64,000 bases of DNA from Winogradskyella helgolandensis (GTDB lineage Bacteria > Bacteroidota > Bacteroidia > Flavobacteriales > Flavobacteriaceae). The notes under the pieces were generated by a model that searched no databases, was not told where the DNA came from, and was given only the letters and a program-made list of their open reading frames with translations. Numbering within the stretch: the stretch's first letter is position 1; the number at the start of each line of letters is the position of its first letter. Position numbers and translations under genes: made by a program. The DNA lies in contig NZ_JABFHO010000001.1 in the NCBI RefSeq assembly GCF_013404085.1, forward strand, positions 2,801,001 through 2,865,000. Reading direction: 5' to 3'. This document shows positions 35,717 through 45,677 of the stretch, in pieces.

Positions 35717-36778
35717 TTAAGCTTTACTTTCTAATTCGCTCATAACTTCAACTAGCGCTTTTACACTATCTAAAGACAAAGCGTTATACATTGATGCTCT
35801 GTAGCCTCCAACACTTCTGTGACCATTGATCCCATTAATACCAGCTTCTTTTACCATAGCTTCAAAAGTTTCCTTTAGGTTTTCGTTTTCTAAAGTGAAC
35901 GTAGCATTCATTAAAGAACGATCTTCTTTAACAGCATAGCCTTTAAATAATGGGTTTAAATCAATTTCAGAATAGATTAAACTCGCTTTCTTTTCGTTTT
36001 CCTTTTCAATTGCTTTGATACCTCCTAAGTTCTTTAACCATTCTAAAGTTAACATAGAAACATAAACAGCAAATACAGGAGGCGTATTAAACATACTTCC
36101 TTTGCTGATGTGTGTTTTATAATCCATCATTGATGGAATTTTACGCGATACCTTTCCTAAAATATCTTCTTTTATAACCACTAGAGTTGTTCCTGCAGGT
36201 CCCATATTTTTTTGAGCACCAGCATAAATCAAATCAAATTTTGAAAAATCTAACTGACGCGAAAAAATATCACTACTCATATCACACACCATAGGAATTG
36301 GAGAAGTTGGAAAACTTTTCATCTGAGTGCCAAAAATAGTATTATTGGAAGTACAGTGAAAGTAATCGTAATCTTCTGGAATATCGTAACCTTTTGGAAT
36401 GTAGTTGTAATTTGCACTTTTTGAAGACCCTACTTCATATATGTCATCATAGATTTTAGCCTCCTTAATAGATTTGTCAGCCCAAGTACCAGAGTTTAAA
36501 TAACCAGCTCTTTTTTCTAATAGGTTTAAAGCTACCATTAAAAATTGTGTACTCGCACCACCTTGAAGGAAGAGAGCTTTATAACCTTTACCTTCTAGTC
36601 CTAACAGCTCTAATGCTAAGGATCGTGCATTTTCCATAACATCTACAAAAGGTTTGCTTCGGTGAGAAATCTCTAATAGAGAAAGTCCGTCATCAAAGTT
36701 TAAAACTGCTGCTGCTGCTTGTTCCATTACCGATTTTGGTAGTACACATGGTCCTGCACTAAAATTATGTTTTTTCAT
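35717..36778 (-). CDS. serC: Phosphoserine aminotransferase
   Basis: Converts 3-phosphohydroxypyruvate and glutamate to O-phosphoserine and 2-oxoglutarate, using PLP. It has 353 residues, slightly short of the usual 360. The start is HNFSAGPCVLPKSV, the typical first block. The PLP Schiff-base Lys lies in YAGAQKNMGPAG (about 187-198), and FNTPPVFAVY and GHRSVGGYRASMYN follow near the C-terminus. Phosphate-binding Ser/His residues are in place (SHRSKPF). It is upstream of serA on the same strand, so serC-serA likely form one transcript. Confidence 0.95.
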   Translation of the reverse strand: MKKHNFSAGPCVLPKSVMEQAAAAVLNFDDGLSLLEISHRSKPFVDVMENARSLALELLGLEGKGYKALFLQGGASTQFLMVALNLLEKRAGYLNSGTWADKSIKEAKIYDDIYEVGSSKSANYNYIPKGYDIPEDYDYFHCTSNNTIFGTQMKSFPTSPIPMVCDMSSDIFSRQLDFSKFDLIYAGAQKNMGPAGTTLVVIKEDILGKVSRKIPSMMDYKTHISKGSMFNTPPVFAVYVSMLTLEWLKNLGGIKAIEKENEKKASLIYSEIDLNPLFKGYAVKEDRSLMNATFTLENENLKETFEAMVKEAGINGINGHRSVGGYRASMYNALSLDSVKALVEVMSELESKA

Positions 36779-36897
36779 TGTATTATGAATTTAGTTCAGA
36801 ATCTTAACATATAAATTCTGAATCTATTAATTTTTAAACAGCTACAAAGGTGCTAATTAATTGCTTAAATTATGTTACGAAAATGATAATTTTTATC

Positions 36898-37956
36898 TTA
36901 TATTTCTAATAAAAACTCAACAGTATCTACATTGTCTGCATAATCCCAAAGTTGAGGATTTTGAGTATTTCCAAAAGTAATTTCATTATTAGCGAATCCA
37001 TTAGCTACTATACATTGTATTTTGTCTGAATCCGTTGCTAATTTTTGTTGCAATTCTGAAATATCATTATATTTTTCATAAAACAACGTAGCAATAGGTG
37101 AGGCGTAGCTGCCGTCTTCTTTTATCATAAGGAATCCATTTTCTAACATATCAAACTCACTCATTAAATAAACCGCTTTATTATAATCGTAGTTGTTAGC
37201 GTACTTGGATTCATTGATAATAGGATGCCATTTATAAACGGCATTAAAAAAGGCATCAAAATTATAATCCTTTGGTATAAAGAATTTAGACACATTTCTA
37301 CAGCCTAAACCATAATACCTAAAAATATCATCAGATAAAGCTTCGAGTTCTTCTTTAGTTTCGTTTCCTGTTAATACAGCAACTGAATTTCTGTTTTTTC
37401 TGATAATAGAAGGTTTGTTTTTAAAGTAATATTCAAAATAACGCGCTGTATTATCACTTCCTGTTGCAATAACGGCATCGAAGTTTTCTAGTTTTTCTTC
37501 AGTAAACTTAATTTTACCTTTAAAACCAGGTTCTACAACTTCTAAATACTTCGCTAAAAAGGGAAGGAGGTGCTTGTCGTTAGACGATTGTTTTACAAGT
37601 ACATTATGTCCCGATATAAGGACACTCAAAAAGTCATGAAAACCAACTAAAGGAATATTTCCTGCCATAATAATGGCAATCGTTTGTGGATTTAAAGTGT
37701 TAAAGTTATACTGTTCTACCCATTGGTTAATGTTCTTGTTAGTCAAGGCATTAGACCAATTTTTTAGGGTAAATGTAATATTCTGTTTTGTAAACCACCC
37801 GTTATGTTCTTGTGCTAGTTTTAATTGGTGTTTAAAGCCATCAAAAAACAAATCATTAGCTTCGATAGTATCATTTTTAATAACTTCGTTTTCTTTAAAT
37901 TGATTTAAAAAGGCGCCTAATTTTACAAATGCGTTAATTCTTTGTTGTAAATCCAT
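36898..37956 (-). CDS. LuxC-type acyl-CoA reductase
   Basis: A 352-residue protein when started at ATG 37956 (MDLQQRINAF); the longer Met at 38013 adds an unlikely basic stretch. It has the LuxC (acyl-CoA reductase) pattern: IMAGNIPLVGFHDFL near the N-terminal third, VLVKQSSNDK, FDAVIATGSDNTARYFEYYF, the aldehyde-dehydrogenase-like Cys in YGLGCRNVSKFF, and a C-terminal region with FNAVYKWHPIINESKYANN. It reduces an acyl-CoA to aldehyde, although the partner pathway is unknown. It diverges from a ferredoxin gene, a frequent arrangement in flavobacteria, with serC next downstream. Confidence 0.85.
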   Translation of the reverse strand: MDLQQRINAFVKLGAFLNQFKENEVIKNDTIEANDLFFDGFKHQLKLAQEHNGWFTKQNITFTLKNWSNALTNKNINQWVEQYNFNTLNPQTIAIIMAGNIPLVGFHDFLSVLISGHNVLVKQSSNDKHLLPFLAKYLEVVEPGFKGKIKFTEEKLENFDAVIATGSDNTARYFEYYFKNKPSIIRKNRNSVAVLTGNETKEELEALSDDIFRYYGLGCRNVSKFFIPKDYNFDAFFNAVYKWHPIINESKYANNYDYNKAVYLMSEFDMLENGFLMIKEDGSYASPIATLFYEKYNDISELQQKLATDSDKIQCIVANGFANNEITFGNTQNPQLWDYADNVDTVEFLLEI

Positions 37957-38000
37957 AATGGGTTTGGTTATGCGATGTTTTGGCTTTATTTTTGCAACTG

Positions 38001-38008
38001 CAAATTTA
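38001..38008 (-). promoter_or_regulatory. -7 promoter element for the acyl-CoA reductase
   Basis: Leftward strand TAAATTTG, exact TANNTTTG, 44 bases upstream of ATG 37956. This supports the shorter start, since 38013 would lie upstream of the promoter. Confidence 0.5.
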
Positions 38009-38110
38009 AGCAAAGCAAATGAGCAAGAAAAGCTTTGATTTTGATAATAAATTAAATTTTCAGAAATAAGTATAGCTCATTTTAAATGATCAATAAAAAC
38101 AGAAATTATT

Positions 38111-38464
38111 ATGGCAATTATAATCACGGACGAATGTATTAATTGTGGAGCATGTGAGCCAGAATGTCCAAATACTGCTATTTACGAAGGTGCTGACGAT
38201 TGGCGCTATTCTGATGGTACAAGTTTAAAAGGTAAATTAGTTTTACCTAATGGAAAAGAAGTAGACGCAGACGAAACACAAGAGCCAATAAGCGATGAGG
38301 TATATTATATCTCACCAGATAAATGTACGGAATGTGTTGGTTTTCATGAAGAGCCTCAATGTGCAGCGGTTTGCCCTGTAGATTGTTGTGTGCCAGATGA
38401 GGACCATGTGGAAACTGAAGAAGTTTTATTAGGAAAACAGAAGTTTATGCATCCTGATGGTTAA
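38111..38464 (+). CDS. 4Fe-4S dicluster ferredoxin
   Basis: A 117-residue bacterial ferredoxin with two CxxCxxCxxxC-type cluster motifs: [13 protein letters not shown] (about 9-21) and, after an insert of about 55 residues, a second motif starting CTEC and running through [10 protein letters not shown]. The insert and the [10 protein letters not shown] spacing place it with the 7Fe/8Fe type found beside acyl-CoA reductase in Bacteroidota. It transfers low-potential electrons; the partner enzyme is unknown. It starts at ATG 38111 and is followed by a hairpin copy at 38515. Confidence 0.93.
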   Translation: MAIIITDECINCGACEPECPNTAIYEGADDWRYSDGTSLKGKLVLPNGKEVDADETQEPISDEVYYISPDKCTECVGFHEEPQCAAVCPVDCCVPDEDHVETEEVLLGKQKFMHPDG

Positions 38465-38514
38465 GTCTGTACTGAAATTAATTCAGCATAAATAATCAAT
38501 ATTTTATTTTAATT

Positions 38515-38548
38515 AAATCCTGAGTCTTTGGCTTGGGATTTTTTTTTG
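38515..38548 (+). terminator. Terminator-like hairpin, CCTGAG/CTTGGG family, copy A
   Basis: AAATCCTGAG / CTTGGGATTT, including T-G and G-T pairs, 7-nt loop, T-run. Followed by the gene at 38561. Related copies are at 51428, 52118 and 55413. Confidence 0.75.
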
Positions 38549-38560
38549 TAAAATTGAAAT

Positions 38561-39316
38561 ATGAAATATTTGTTAATTGTAATAATTGGTTTTTCAATCG
38601 TTTCATGTCAACGGAAAGAAAACCACTCGTTAGCACCATTAAAAATTGATAACATTGATAATGTTTCTTTTTTGATGCATCAAATGAACCTTGATTCTGT
38701 TTTTGAGATTATTACTTATGGCAAATATGCTTCTGCGAATAAAGGTGATACTGTAAATGTTTATACTTCAAATAAAGAGAACGTTATCAGACAGAAATTG
38801 AAGAGTTTTATGTGTTGCAGTTTTGCTTTTAAATATGACTCTTTAGGTTTTTTGATTGCGAAGAACACCTTTTTCGATTACGAAACAGATTATGCAATGG
38901 ATTATCAAATGGTTGATAACCAAATAATTGTTACAGAAAAAGACAACTTTAATAATACTCTAATATATTTCTATAAAATTGAAGATGAGCGTCTAATTTC
39001 AAGAACGGTAAAACACAAACTAGATACTACTTGTATTGAAAACGTAAAGTTTCATTACAATTCTAAAAATCAATTAATAAAAAGGTTTAGTGAAGCTAGA
39101 AATCATTTTGAAGATGAGTTTGATTATATGAAAACGGTTAAGACGTATTCATGGGATAGCAAGAATTTGTACGAGACAAGGGAGAAACAATATTTTAAAA
39201 ATGGTATTGATTATTATGAGACTGTTACTAAGTTTGATTTAGATGGATTTCCGTTTTCCAAATCTATACAGAAGAATATGGATACTATTGCTAAAACTAG
39301 GATAGTGAAATTCTAA
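38561..39316 (+). CDS. Lipoprotein, hypothetical
   Basis: A 251-residue lipoprotein: hydrophobic leader and lipobox VSC with Cys16. The mature part is rich in Tyr, Lys and Asp, with many short beta strands of the type (YDSLGFLIAKNTFFDYET...YNSKNQLIKRF) seen in proteins made of repeated beta-strand units. No domain name recognised. It follows the ferredoxin terminator and has no partner gene. The remaining gap to 39591 holds nothing I can identify. Confidence 0.6.
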   Translation: MKYLLIVIIGFSIVSCQRKENHSLAPLKIDNIDNVSFLMHQMNLDSVFEIITYGKYASANKGDTVNVYTSNKENVIRQKLKSFMCCSFAFKYDSLGFLIAKNTFFDYETDYAMDYQMVDNQIIVTEKDNFNNTLIYFYKIEDERLISRTVKHKLDTTCIENVKFHYNSKNQLIKRFSEARNHFEDEFDYMKTVKTYSWDSKNLYETREKQYFKNGIDYYETVTKFDLDGFPFSKSIQKNMDTIAKTRIVKF

Positions 39317-39590
39317 GTCAATTTTATTGAGCATATTCAGAATTCATCGACAATATTATCTTCAGTTGATTTAAATTTTTTAGAAATAAAACATAGTGAT
39401 TTTTTATCCACTTTATTTGAATTAAAACTGTTTTTTGTCTACAGTAATAAGGTCTGGGTTCCCTAATTACAAAAAATCTCATCTATAAAATATTGGCTTT
39501 AGTATAGTCAATTAACTCAAACATCTATTAGACTTTATATAAATAGGATATCGCTTCATCTTTGTAGTGTAAAATTAAAAACGCTCAAAA

Positions 39591-40919
39591 ATGAAACGAT
39601 TTTTTATCATAATAGCACTTCTGGTATTTCAGGTCAGTATATCGCAAGAAACAAATACTGAAACTTCAAAATTGTGGACTTTAGATGATTGTTTAGAATA
39701 TGCTTTAGAAAACAACATCACCATAAAAGATGCTGCTTTAAATAATAAACAAGCCGAAGTAGATTACAGCAAAGCTAAGTCTTCTAGACTACCAAATCTT
39801 TATGGAACAGCTTCTGAAACGTTTTCTAACGGTAATTCTATTGATCCTATTACTAGTGATTATGTTACTGATCAAATTTATAGTACTAATGTCAGTCTTA
39901 ATAGTTCTATGACCTTGTTTCAAGGGAATCAAATTAATAATCAAATCGCTCAAAATGAATTGTTATTAAACCAAAGTGTCTTCTTAGAGGAAGAAACTAA
40001 AAACAATATCATCATAAGTATTTTAGAGAATTATTTACAAATTCTATATGCTAAAGAAGGGATCACCATTGCTGAAAACAATTTAAGCGCCTCAGAAAAG
40101 GAGGTTGAAAGAGCTAAAGCAAGATTAGATGCAGGTACTATTGCATTGAGTGATTACACGGAAGCACAGAGTCAAGCTGCAACTAATAAGTATGCTATCA
40201 TAACGGCTAAAAACACTTATCAACAATACATTATTGCCTTAAAGCAATTATTAGAATTAGATCCTACGCAAGATATTGAAATCGAAACATTAAGTACAGA
40301 TATTGATTATGTCACTATTCAACTCGATAAAATGGCAATCTATAATAATGCCTTAGGTATTCTTCCAGAAATTAACGCGAGTAAAATTGGAGTAGAGGTT
40401 AGTGCAAAGGATTTAGAGATTGCGAAAGGAGCTTATCTACCAACCTTAACATTAGTAAGTAGTTTAGGTTCTGGTTATACAAGTGTAAATGATAATAATT
40501 TTTCGGATCAGTTTAATGTTAATTTCAATCAACGTTTAGGTCTGTCTTTAAATATTCCAATTTTTAATAGAAATCAGACTAAAGCAGCGGTTCAATCTGC
40601 ACAAATTAATATAGAAAAAGCACAAATCTCACAACAACTTACGGAAAAGGAAGTGTATAAAAAAGTAGAGACAGCTTACCAAAATGCCGTATCAACACAA
40701 GAACAACTTATTGCGGCAGAAGCATCACAATCAGCAGCAGAACAATCATATAAACTCGCACAAAAGAAATATGAATTAGGTGGTTTAAGCACAACGGATT
40801 TAGTGATTAGTCAAAACACATACACTAACGCACAACAAAATTATTTACAAGCTAAATATTTGAGCATTTTATACCATCAATTATTACAATTTTATCAAGG
40901 AAACGCAATTACACTTTAA
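39591..40919 (+). CDS. TolC-type outer-membrane efflux protein
   Basis: A 442-residue TolC-family channel: signal peptide (about 1-18), WTLDDCLEYALENNITI (the first helix signature), then two homologous helical halves (about 25-230 and 235-435) that form the trimeric barrel and periplasmic tunnel. Length and repeats are typical. It heads an operon of TolC, adaptor, ATPase and permease genes with 18- to 89-base gaps. A clear -7 box is absent; a weak TTCATCTTTG-like tract lies about 20 bases before the start. Confidence 0.93.
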   Translation: MKRFFIIIALLVFQVSISQETNTETSKLWTLDDCLEYALENNITIKDAALNNKQAEVDYSKAKSSRLPNLYGTASETFSNGNSIDPITSDYVTDQIYSTNVSLNSSMTLFQGNQINNQIAQNELLLNQSVFLEEETKNNIIISILENYLQILYAKEGITIAENNLSASEKEVERAKARLDAGTIALSDYTEAQSQAATNKYAIITAKNTYQQYIIALKQLLELDPTQDIEIETLSTDIDYVTIQLDKMAIYNNALGILPEINASKIGVEVSAKDLEIAKGAYLPTLTLVSSLGSGYTSVNDNNFSDQFNVNFNQRLGLSLNIPIFNRNQTKAAVQSAQINIEKAQISQQLTEKEVYKKVETAYQNAVSTQEQLIAAEASQSAAEQSYKLAQKKYELGGLSTTDLVISQNTYTNAQQNYLQAKYLSILYHQLLQFYQGNAITL

Positions 40920-40937
40920 TCAACAAATAGAAACATC

Positions 40938-42143
40938 ATGAAAAATAAAAAAAACATAATCATCATCATCATAGTTGCGGCAGTATTAGCTGTTGTAGGC
41001 TACATTTTTCTAAATGGAGATGAAGCTATAGTAATAGAAGCAAAAACCATTACAGCCAAAAAAGCGAATGTCACCACAATGGTAACGGCTACTGGTACCA
41101 TGGAGCCCATTACACAAGTAGAAGTTGGAACACAAGTTTCTGGTGTGGTAGAAAAAATATATGTGGATTACAATAGTGAAGTAAAAGAAGGACAACTTAT
41201 TGCGGAGTTAGATAAAACAAATCTTAAAGCATCACTCACACAAATGCAAGCGGCTTATGACAATGCCGTAAGTCAAAGAAATTACCTGCAAACTATTTTT
41301 GATAGACAAAAGACGCTTTTTGAAAATCAGGTCATTAGTAGATCGGATTACGATGATGCCCTTTACAATTTACAAACAGCGAAAGGTACAGTAACACAAC
41401 GATATTCAGACTTACAATCGGCCAGAACCAATTTAGAGTATGCTAATATCTATTCACCTATTGATGGAGTTGTTTTGTCTAGAGCTATTGATGAAGGCCA
41501 AACGGTTGCAGCGAGTTATAGTACCCCAACCTTATTTACCATCGCTCAAGATTTAAAAGAAATGCAAGTCGAAGCAGATGTTGATGAGGCGGATATAGGA
41601 CAAGTTAAAGAAGGACAACGTGTAGAGTTTACTGTAGATGCTTACATCGGTGAAATATTTAACGGAGTTGTAACTCAGGTGCGTTTAGATCCAACAGTGA
41701 CGTCAAACGTTGTAACCTATACCGTAGTTATCAAAGCTGAAAATGAAGATTTAAAATTAAAACCTGGTTTAACAGCAACCATTTCAATTTATACTTTAGA
41801 ATTAAATGATGTGTTAACAGCAGAAGCCAAAGCCATCAACTTTAAGCCAGAAGCTGCCCTTATGGAAGCTTATAATACACAGCACAATCTGCCAAATAAT
41901 ACAGAAGATAGTAGCATTGACGAAACCTCACTTTGGGTGGTAAATAAAAATGGCGGCATTACACAAAAACCTGTAATTCTTGGAGCAAGTGATGGAGTAA
42001 ACATACAAGTCCTAAGCGGTATTTCAGAAGGTGACAAATTAGTATACAGTTTAAAAGGTGTTGCTAAATCTGAGGCTAGTCCTTCAGGAACAAACGAAAG
42101 TCCATTTATGCCACAACGTCCAGGAGGAAACAAAAAGAAGTAA
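40938..42143 (+). CDS. MacA-like periplasmic adaptor (HlyD/RND family)
   Basis: A 401-residue membrane-fusion protein with an N-terminal signal anchor (about 6-27), a lipoyl-like domain split around a hairpin (GTMEPITQVEVGTQVSGVVEKIYVDYNSEV, then YSPIDGVVLSRAIDEGQTV), a coiled-coil hairpin (about 80-165), beta-barrel (about 200-260) and C-terminal membrane-proximal domain. It links the MacB-type permease to TolC. The coiled coil of about 85 residues is long enough to reach TolC. Second gene of the operon. Confidence 0.92.
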   Translation: MKNKKNIIIIIIVAAVLAVVGYIFLNGDEAIVIEAKTITAKKANVTTMVTATGTMEPITQVEVGTQVSGVVEKIYVDYNSEVKEGQLIAELDKTNLKASLTQMQAAYDNAVSQRNYLQTIFDRQKTLFENQVISRSDYDDALYNLQTAKGTVTQRYSDLQSARTNLEYANIYSPIDGVVLSRAIDEGQTVAASYSTPTLFTIAQDLKEMQVEADVDEADIGQVKEGQRVEFTVDAYIGEIFNGVVTQVRLDPTVTSNVVTYTVVIKAENEDLKLKPGLTATISIYTLELNDVLTAEAKAINFKPEAALMEAYNTQHNLPNNTEDSSIDETSLWVVNKNGGITQKPVILGASDGVNIQVLSGISEGDKLVYSLKGVAKSEASPSGTNESPFMPQRPGGNKKK

Positions 42144-42149
42144 AAAGCC

Positions 42150-42893
42150 ATGAGTAAAGAAATCATTAAAATAGAAGATTTAAAACGAGAGTTTACCATG
42201 GGCACCGAAACGGTTCATGCCCTTGGGGGAATTTCATTTACCATACATGAAGGTGAGTTTGTTACCATCATGGGTTCTAGTGGATCGGGAAAAAGTACGA
42301 TGCTGAATATTCTAGGATGCTTAGATCAACCGACATCTGGACTGTATGAAATTGATGGAGTTAGTGTAAAAGATTTAAGTCGTAATCAGCTGGCAACCAT
42401 AAGAAATGAAAAGATTGGGTTTATTTTTCAATCTTACAACTTATTAGCGAGAACATCAGCGATTGAGAACGTAGAATTACCCTTATTATATAATAGCAAA
42501 GTAACTTCTGAAGAGCGAAGGGAGCGAGCAATCAAAGCCTTAGAAATGGTTGGTTTAGGTGACAGATTGCATCACACACCTTCGCAACTTTCAGGAGGAC
42601 AACAACAACGTGTGGCTATTGCAAGATCCTTAGTTAATAATCCGGTAATGATTCTTGCTGATGAAGCCACAGGAAACTTAGATACGCGAACCTCTTATGA
42701 GATTATGTCCTTGTTTCAAGAGCTAAACAAAAAAGGCATTACCATCACATTTGTAACTCACGAGCCAGATATTGCCACGTTTAGCAGTAGAACTATTGTG
42801 TTGAAGGATGGGAGTATAATGCAAGATTATAAAAACCATAAGGTACAGTCAGCAGTAGAAGAGCTAGCCAAATTACCTAAACAAGACGATTAA
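42150..42893 (+). CDS. MacB-type ABC transporter ATP-binding protein
   Basis: A 247-residue ATPase with Walker [11 protein letters not shown] loop in [18 protein letters not shown], signature [15 protein letters not shown], Walker [13 protein letters not shown], and the H-loop His in [11 protein letters not shown]. It forms the motor for the permease gene after it. In E. coli MacB the ATPase and permease are fused; here they are separate, as is common in Bacteroidota. Substrate not predictable. Confidence 0.93.
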   Translation: MSKEIIKIEDLKREFTMGTETVHALGGISFTIHEGEFVTIMGSSGSGKSTMLNILGCLDQPTSGLYEIDGVSVKDLSRNQLATIRNEKIGFIFQSYNLLARTSAIENVELPLLYNSKVTSEERRERAIKALEMVGLGDRLHHTPSQLSGGQQQRVAIARSLVNNPVMILADEATGNLDTRTSYEIMSLFQELNKKGITITFVTHEPDIATFSSRTIVLKDGSIMQDYKNHKVQSAVEELAKLPKQDD

Positions 42894-42982
42894 TTATGGA
42901 ATGCCATATTAAAACTTCAATATGAACTTATATGTAATTGTGGTATTCTATATGATCTTAAAATCAAAATAATTATAAACAG

Positions 42983-44203
42983 ATGAGACTATTAAATTTA
43001 TTTAAAATCGCAACAAAAGCTATCATTCTTAATAAGACAAGAACATTATTAACTATGTTAGGAATCATCATTGGTGTGGCATCTGTAATTGCTATGCTGG
43101 CTATAGGTGAAGGTTCAAAAGAAAGTATCAGAACCACTATTTCGGCAATGGGATCTAACATGATTACCATTAGACCTGGTGCTGATGATAGAGGTCCAGC
43201 TAGAGGAAGTGGAGGAAATGTTCAAACATTAACACTTCAAAATTACGAAGTGATTAAAGAACAAGCAGATTTACTAAGTTATATAACTCCTGTTGTCAAT
43301 GGAAGTGGGCAAGTTATTAACGGTTCTAACAACTGGCCAAGTACTATTTATGGTGTAAATCCTGATTATTTAAAGATTAAAGTCGTGGATTTACAAAGCG
43401 GCAGTATGTTTACTAATGCTGAAGTACAATCGGCTTCAAAAGTTGTCGTTGTCGGGCAAACCGTTGTCGATAATGTGTTTACCGAAGGGCAAGATCCTGT
43501 AGGGCAAATGATTCGTTTTAATAATATTCCTTTTAAGGTGATTGGTGTTTTAGAGGAAAAGGGTGAAAACACCTTTGGACAAGATCAAGATGATGTGGTC
43601 ATTGCTCCATATACTACAGTTCAAAAACGAATTTTAGCTATTGATTATTTAAATCAAGTAATGGCCTCTGCAATTAGTGAAGATGATGCACCAGAAGCTG
43701 TAGAGCAAGTCACTTCCATTTTACGTGCAGAACATAAATTAATGGACAGTGAAGATGATGATTTTACAGTGCGTTCCATGGAAGAGTTAATTTCTACTTT
43801 TAGTTCTACTAGTGAAATGTTAACCATTCTTTTAGTGGCAGTTGCAAGTATATCATTATTAATTGGTGGTATTGGTATTATGAATATTATGTATGTTTCT
43901 GTTAAGGAGCGTACAAAAGAAATCGGACTGCGTATGGCTGTCGGAGGAAAAGGTTCAGACATCTTAATGCAGTTCTTAATAGAAGCCATTTTAATTAGTA
44001 TTACAGGTGGTGTTTTAGGGGTTGTTTTAGGCCTCGGAGCAACAGTTTTTATTGAAGAATTTTTGAATTGGCCCACCAGCGTAGCACTGTATTCTATTGT
44101 GATATCCTTTGCAGTATGTGCAGTCACGGGAATCTTTTTTGGATGGTACCCTGCAAGAAAGGCTTCGGCATTAGATCCTATAACAGCATTGCGTTACGAA
44201 TAA
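42983..44203 (+). CDS. MacB-like ABC transporter permease (FtsX family)
   Basis: A 406-residue permease: membrane helix 1 at about 22-42, a periplasmic MacB-core domain (about 43-270), then three helices at about 285-310, 330-355 and 365-390 of the FtsX domain. It has TLLTMLGIIIGVASVIAML at the N-terminus and VKERTKEIGLRMAVGGKGSDI, the cytoplasmic loop that contacts the ATPase. It ends with the conserved ARKASALDPITALRYE. Together with the three preceding genes it makes a tripartite efflux pump; the transported compound may be related to the two-component genes that follow. Confidence 0.93.
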   Translation: MRLLNLFKIATKAIILNKTRTLLTMLGIIIGVASVIAMLAIGEGSKESIRTTISAMGSNMITIRPGADDRGPARGSGGNVQTLTLQNYEVIKEQADLLSYITPVVNGSGQVINGSNNWPSTIYGVNPDYLKIKVVDLQSGSMFTNAEVQSASKVVVVGQTVVDNVFTEGQDPVGQMIRFNNIPFKVIGVLEEKGENTFGQDQDDVVIAPYTTVQKRILAIDYLNQVMASAISEDDAPEAVEQVTSILRAEHKLMDSEDDDFTVRSMEELISTFSSTSEMLTILLVAVASISLLIGGIGIMNIMYVSVKERTKEIGLRMAVGGKGSDILMQFLIEAILISITGGVLGVVLGLGATVFIEEFLNWPTSVALYSIVISFAVCAVTGIFFGWYPARKASALDPITALRYE

Positions 44204-44233
44204 AAAACTAGTTTAATTATTATATTTAATAAA

Positions 44234-45529
44234 ATGAAAACTCTTATCAATAGAACGATGTTAAAAGCTGCATTTTTGCTATTTCTTTTGATTTCAATGG
44301 CATCATGCAATGACAAAAAAACGAATTCCACTAATGTTGCAGTTACAGAACGTAACTATACGCAAATAGCTACAGGACAAGTTGTAGCCTATGGAGAAGA
44401 TGGTGAGATTTTAAATGATTTAAAACCTGGAGATTCTCTCTACGGACAAGATGCTAATTATTTAAAAGGGCATGAAATGTCTTTTCAAAAAAATGAAGAC
44501 GGAACAATTTCAGATTTAAATTCAGGATTAATGTGGCAAGAAGTGCCTGCCACAGAAGGATTTGATTGGCAAGGAGCAAAAGATTATGTCGAAAATTTAG
44601 AATTAGGAGGCTATGATGATTGGAGAATGCCAACCTTAAAAGAATTATTTTCTATTAGCGATTTTAGCGAAGGTTGGCCGTACTTAGATACCGCTTATTT
44701 TTCGTTAGTTAATAATGAACATGTCGATAAGAGCGAACAATATTGGGCAGATAATCCATACGTTGGTCATACTGAAGAAGGTGGGTATATAGCTGCTTTT
44801 GGAGTCAATCATGCCACAGGGCATATTAAAGCTTATCCTGGAGAGGAGCCTGAAGATAGAGGAGACCGTAAAGGTCCACCTCCAAGAATTCAAAACCCAC
44901 AAGGGCAACAAGGAGAGCAAAAAGATGACAATCGACCACCACCTCCAGGTAATGGAGAGCGCCCAACTGGAAATCCGATGTTAAAACATGTACGAGCTGT
45001 TCGTGGTGCTGTTTATGGAACCAATGATTTTGAAGATAATGGAAATGAAACCATCACAGACAAGGCTACAGGGTTAATGTGGTCTAAAAATGATAGTCAA
45101 AAAGGTCTCGATTGGAAAGCAGCCTTAATCTATGCCGAAGGTTCCGAATTGGCAGGCTATTCAGATTGGCGTTTACCGAATATCAAAGAATTACAGGGTA
45201 TTGTGGATTATGATTTTGCACCTGGAGCAAAAGACACATCAAAAGATGGTCCTGCGATAGATCCAATATTTAAAACTTCAGAAATCACCAACGAGAATAA
45301 TGAAATAGATTATCCCTATTTCTGGTCAAGTACTTCAGCCCGATTTCAAAAAGAAAAACCCTATTATTATGCGTGGTATGTGGCATTTGGACGTGCCGTA
45401 AACAATGAAGGTTTAGATTTTCATGGGGCAGGCGCAGTACGTTTTGATACCAAACACGAAAATGGACCTGCAAGTGAAGGAGGAGAACGTTATTATAATT
45501 ATGTGCGCTTAGTCAGGAATATAGAGTGA
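44234..45529 (+). CDS. Lipoprotein with two DUF1566 (Lcl C-terminal) domains
   Basis: A 431-residue lipoprotein: lipobox ASC with Cys25, then two DUF1566-type domains (about 80-180 and 270-420). Each has a TGLMW or SGLMW motif, a ...A..Y....L.GY.DWR(M/L)P..KEL block, and aromatic residues near the end. A Pro/Gly/Gln-rich linker of about 40 residues (roughly 205-245) separates them. DUF1566 domains occur on surface proteins and in some adhesion proteins; the ligand is unknown. It lies 30 bases after the permease and is the last gene before the kinase. Confidence 0.8.
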   Translation: MKTLINRTMLKAAFLLFLLISMASCNDKKTNSTNVAVTERNYTQIATGQVVAYGEDGEILNDLKPGDSLYGQDANYLKGHEMSFQKNEDGTISDLNSGLMWQEVPATEGFDWQGAKDYVENLELGGYDDWRMPTLKELFSISDFSEGWPYLDTAYFSLVNNEHVDKSEQYWADNPYVGHTEEGGYIAAFGVNHATGHIKAYPGEEPEDRGDRKGPPPRIQNPQGQQGEQKDDNRPPPPGNGERPTGNPMLKHVRAVRGAVYGTNDFEDNGNETITDKATGLMWSKNDSQKGLDWKAALIYAEGSELAGYSDWRLPNIKELQGIVDYDFAPGAKDTSKDGPAIDPIFKTSEITNENNEIDYPYFWSSTSARFQKEKPYYYAWYVAFGRAVNNEGLDFHGAGAVRFDTKHENGPASEGGERYYNYVRLVRNIE

Positions 45530-45637
45530 GAAATGCTAATTGAATTTAGAATGAAATCAATAATTTTATTTGAAATTTTTCAATAAACCTTACTTTTGAA
45601 ACTATTGCTGCCAAAAAATAACGATCACAGATTAAAA

Positions 45638-45645
45638 TAACTTTG
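45638..45645 (+). promoter_or_regulatory. -7 promoter element for the kinase-YHYH-regulator operon
   Basis: TAACTTTG, exact TANNTTTG, 32 bases before ATG 45678. It lacks the (A/T)TCGTCTAT box at -28 found at three other promoters. Confidence 0.45.
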
Positions 45646-45677
45646 TAATAGCTTTTGCTACGATTAAATAAGACCTA

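Noticed and set aside
36795..36822. TTCAGAAT/ATTCTGAA inverted repeat upstream of serC
   Set aside because: Only 8 bp with a 12-base loop and no T-run or known operator match. Too weak to list as a feature.
43654..44127. Leftward open frame of 157 codons inside the MacB-like permease gene
   Set aside because: Lies wholly opposite a well-supported gene and has no recognisable domain or ribosome-binding context.
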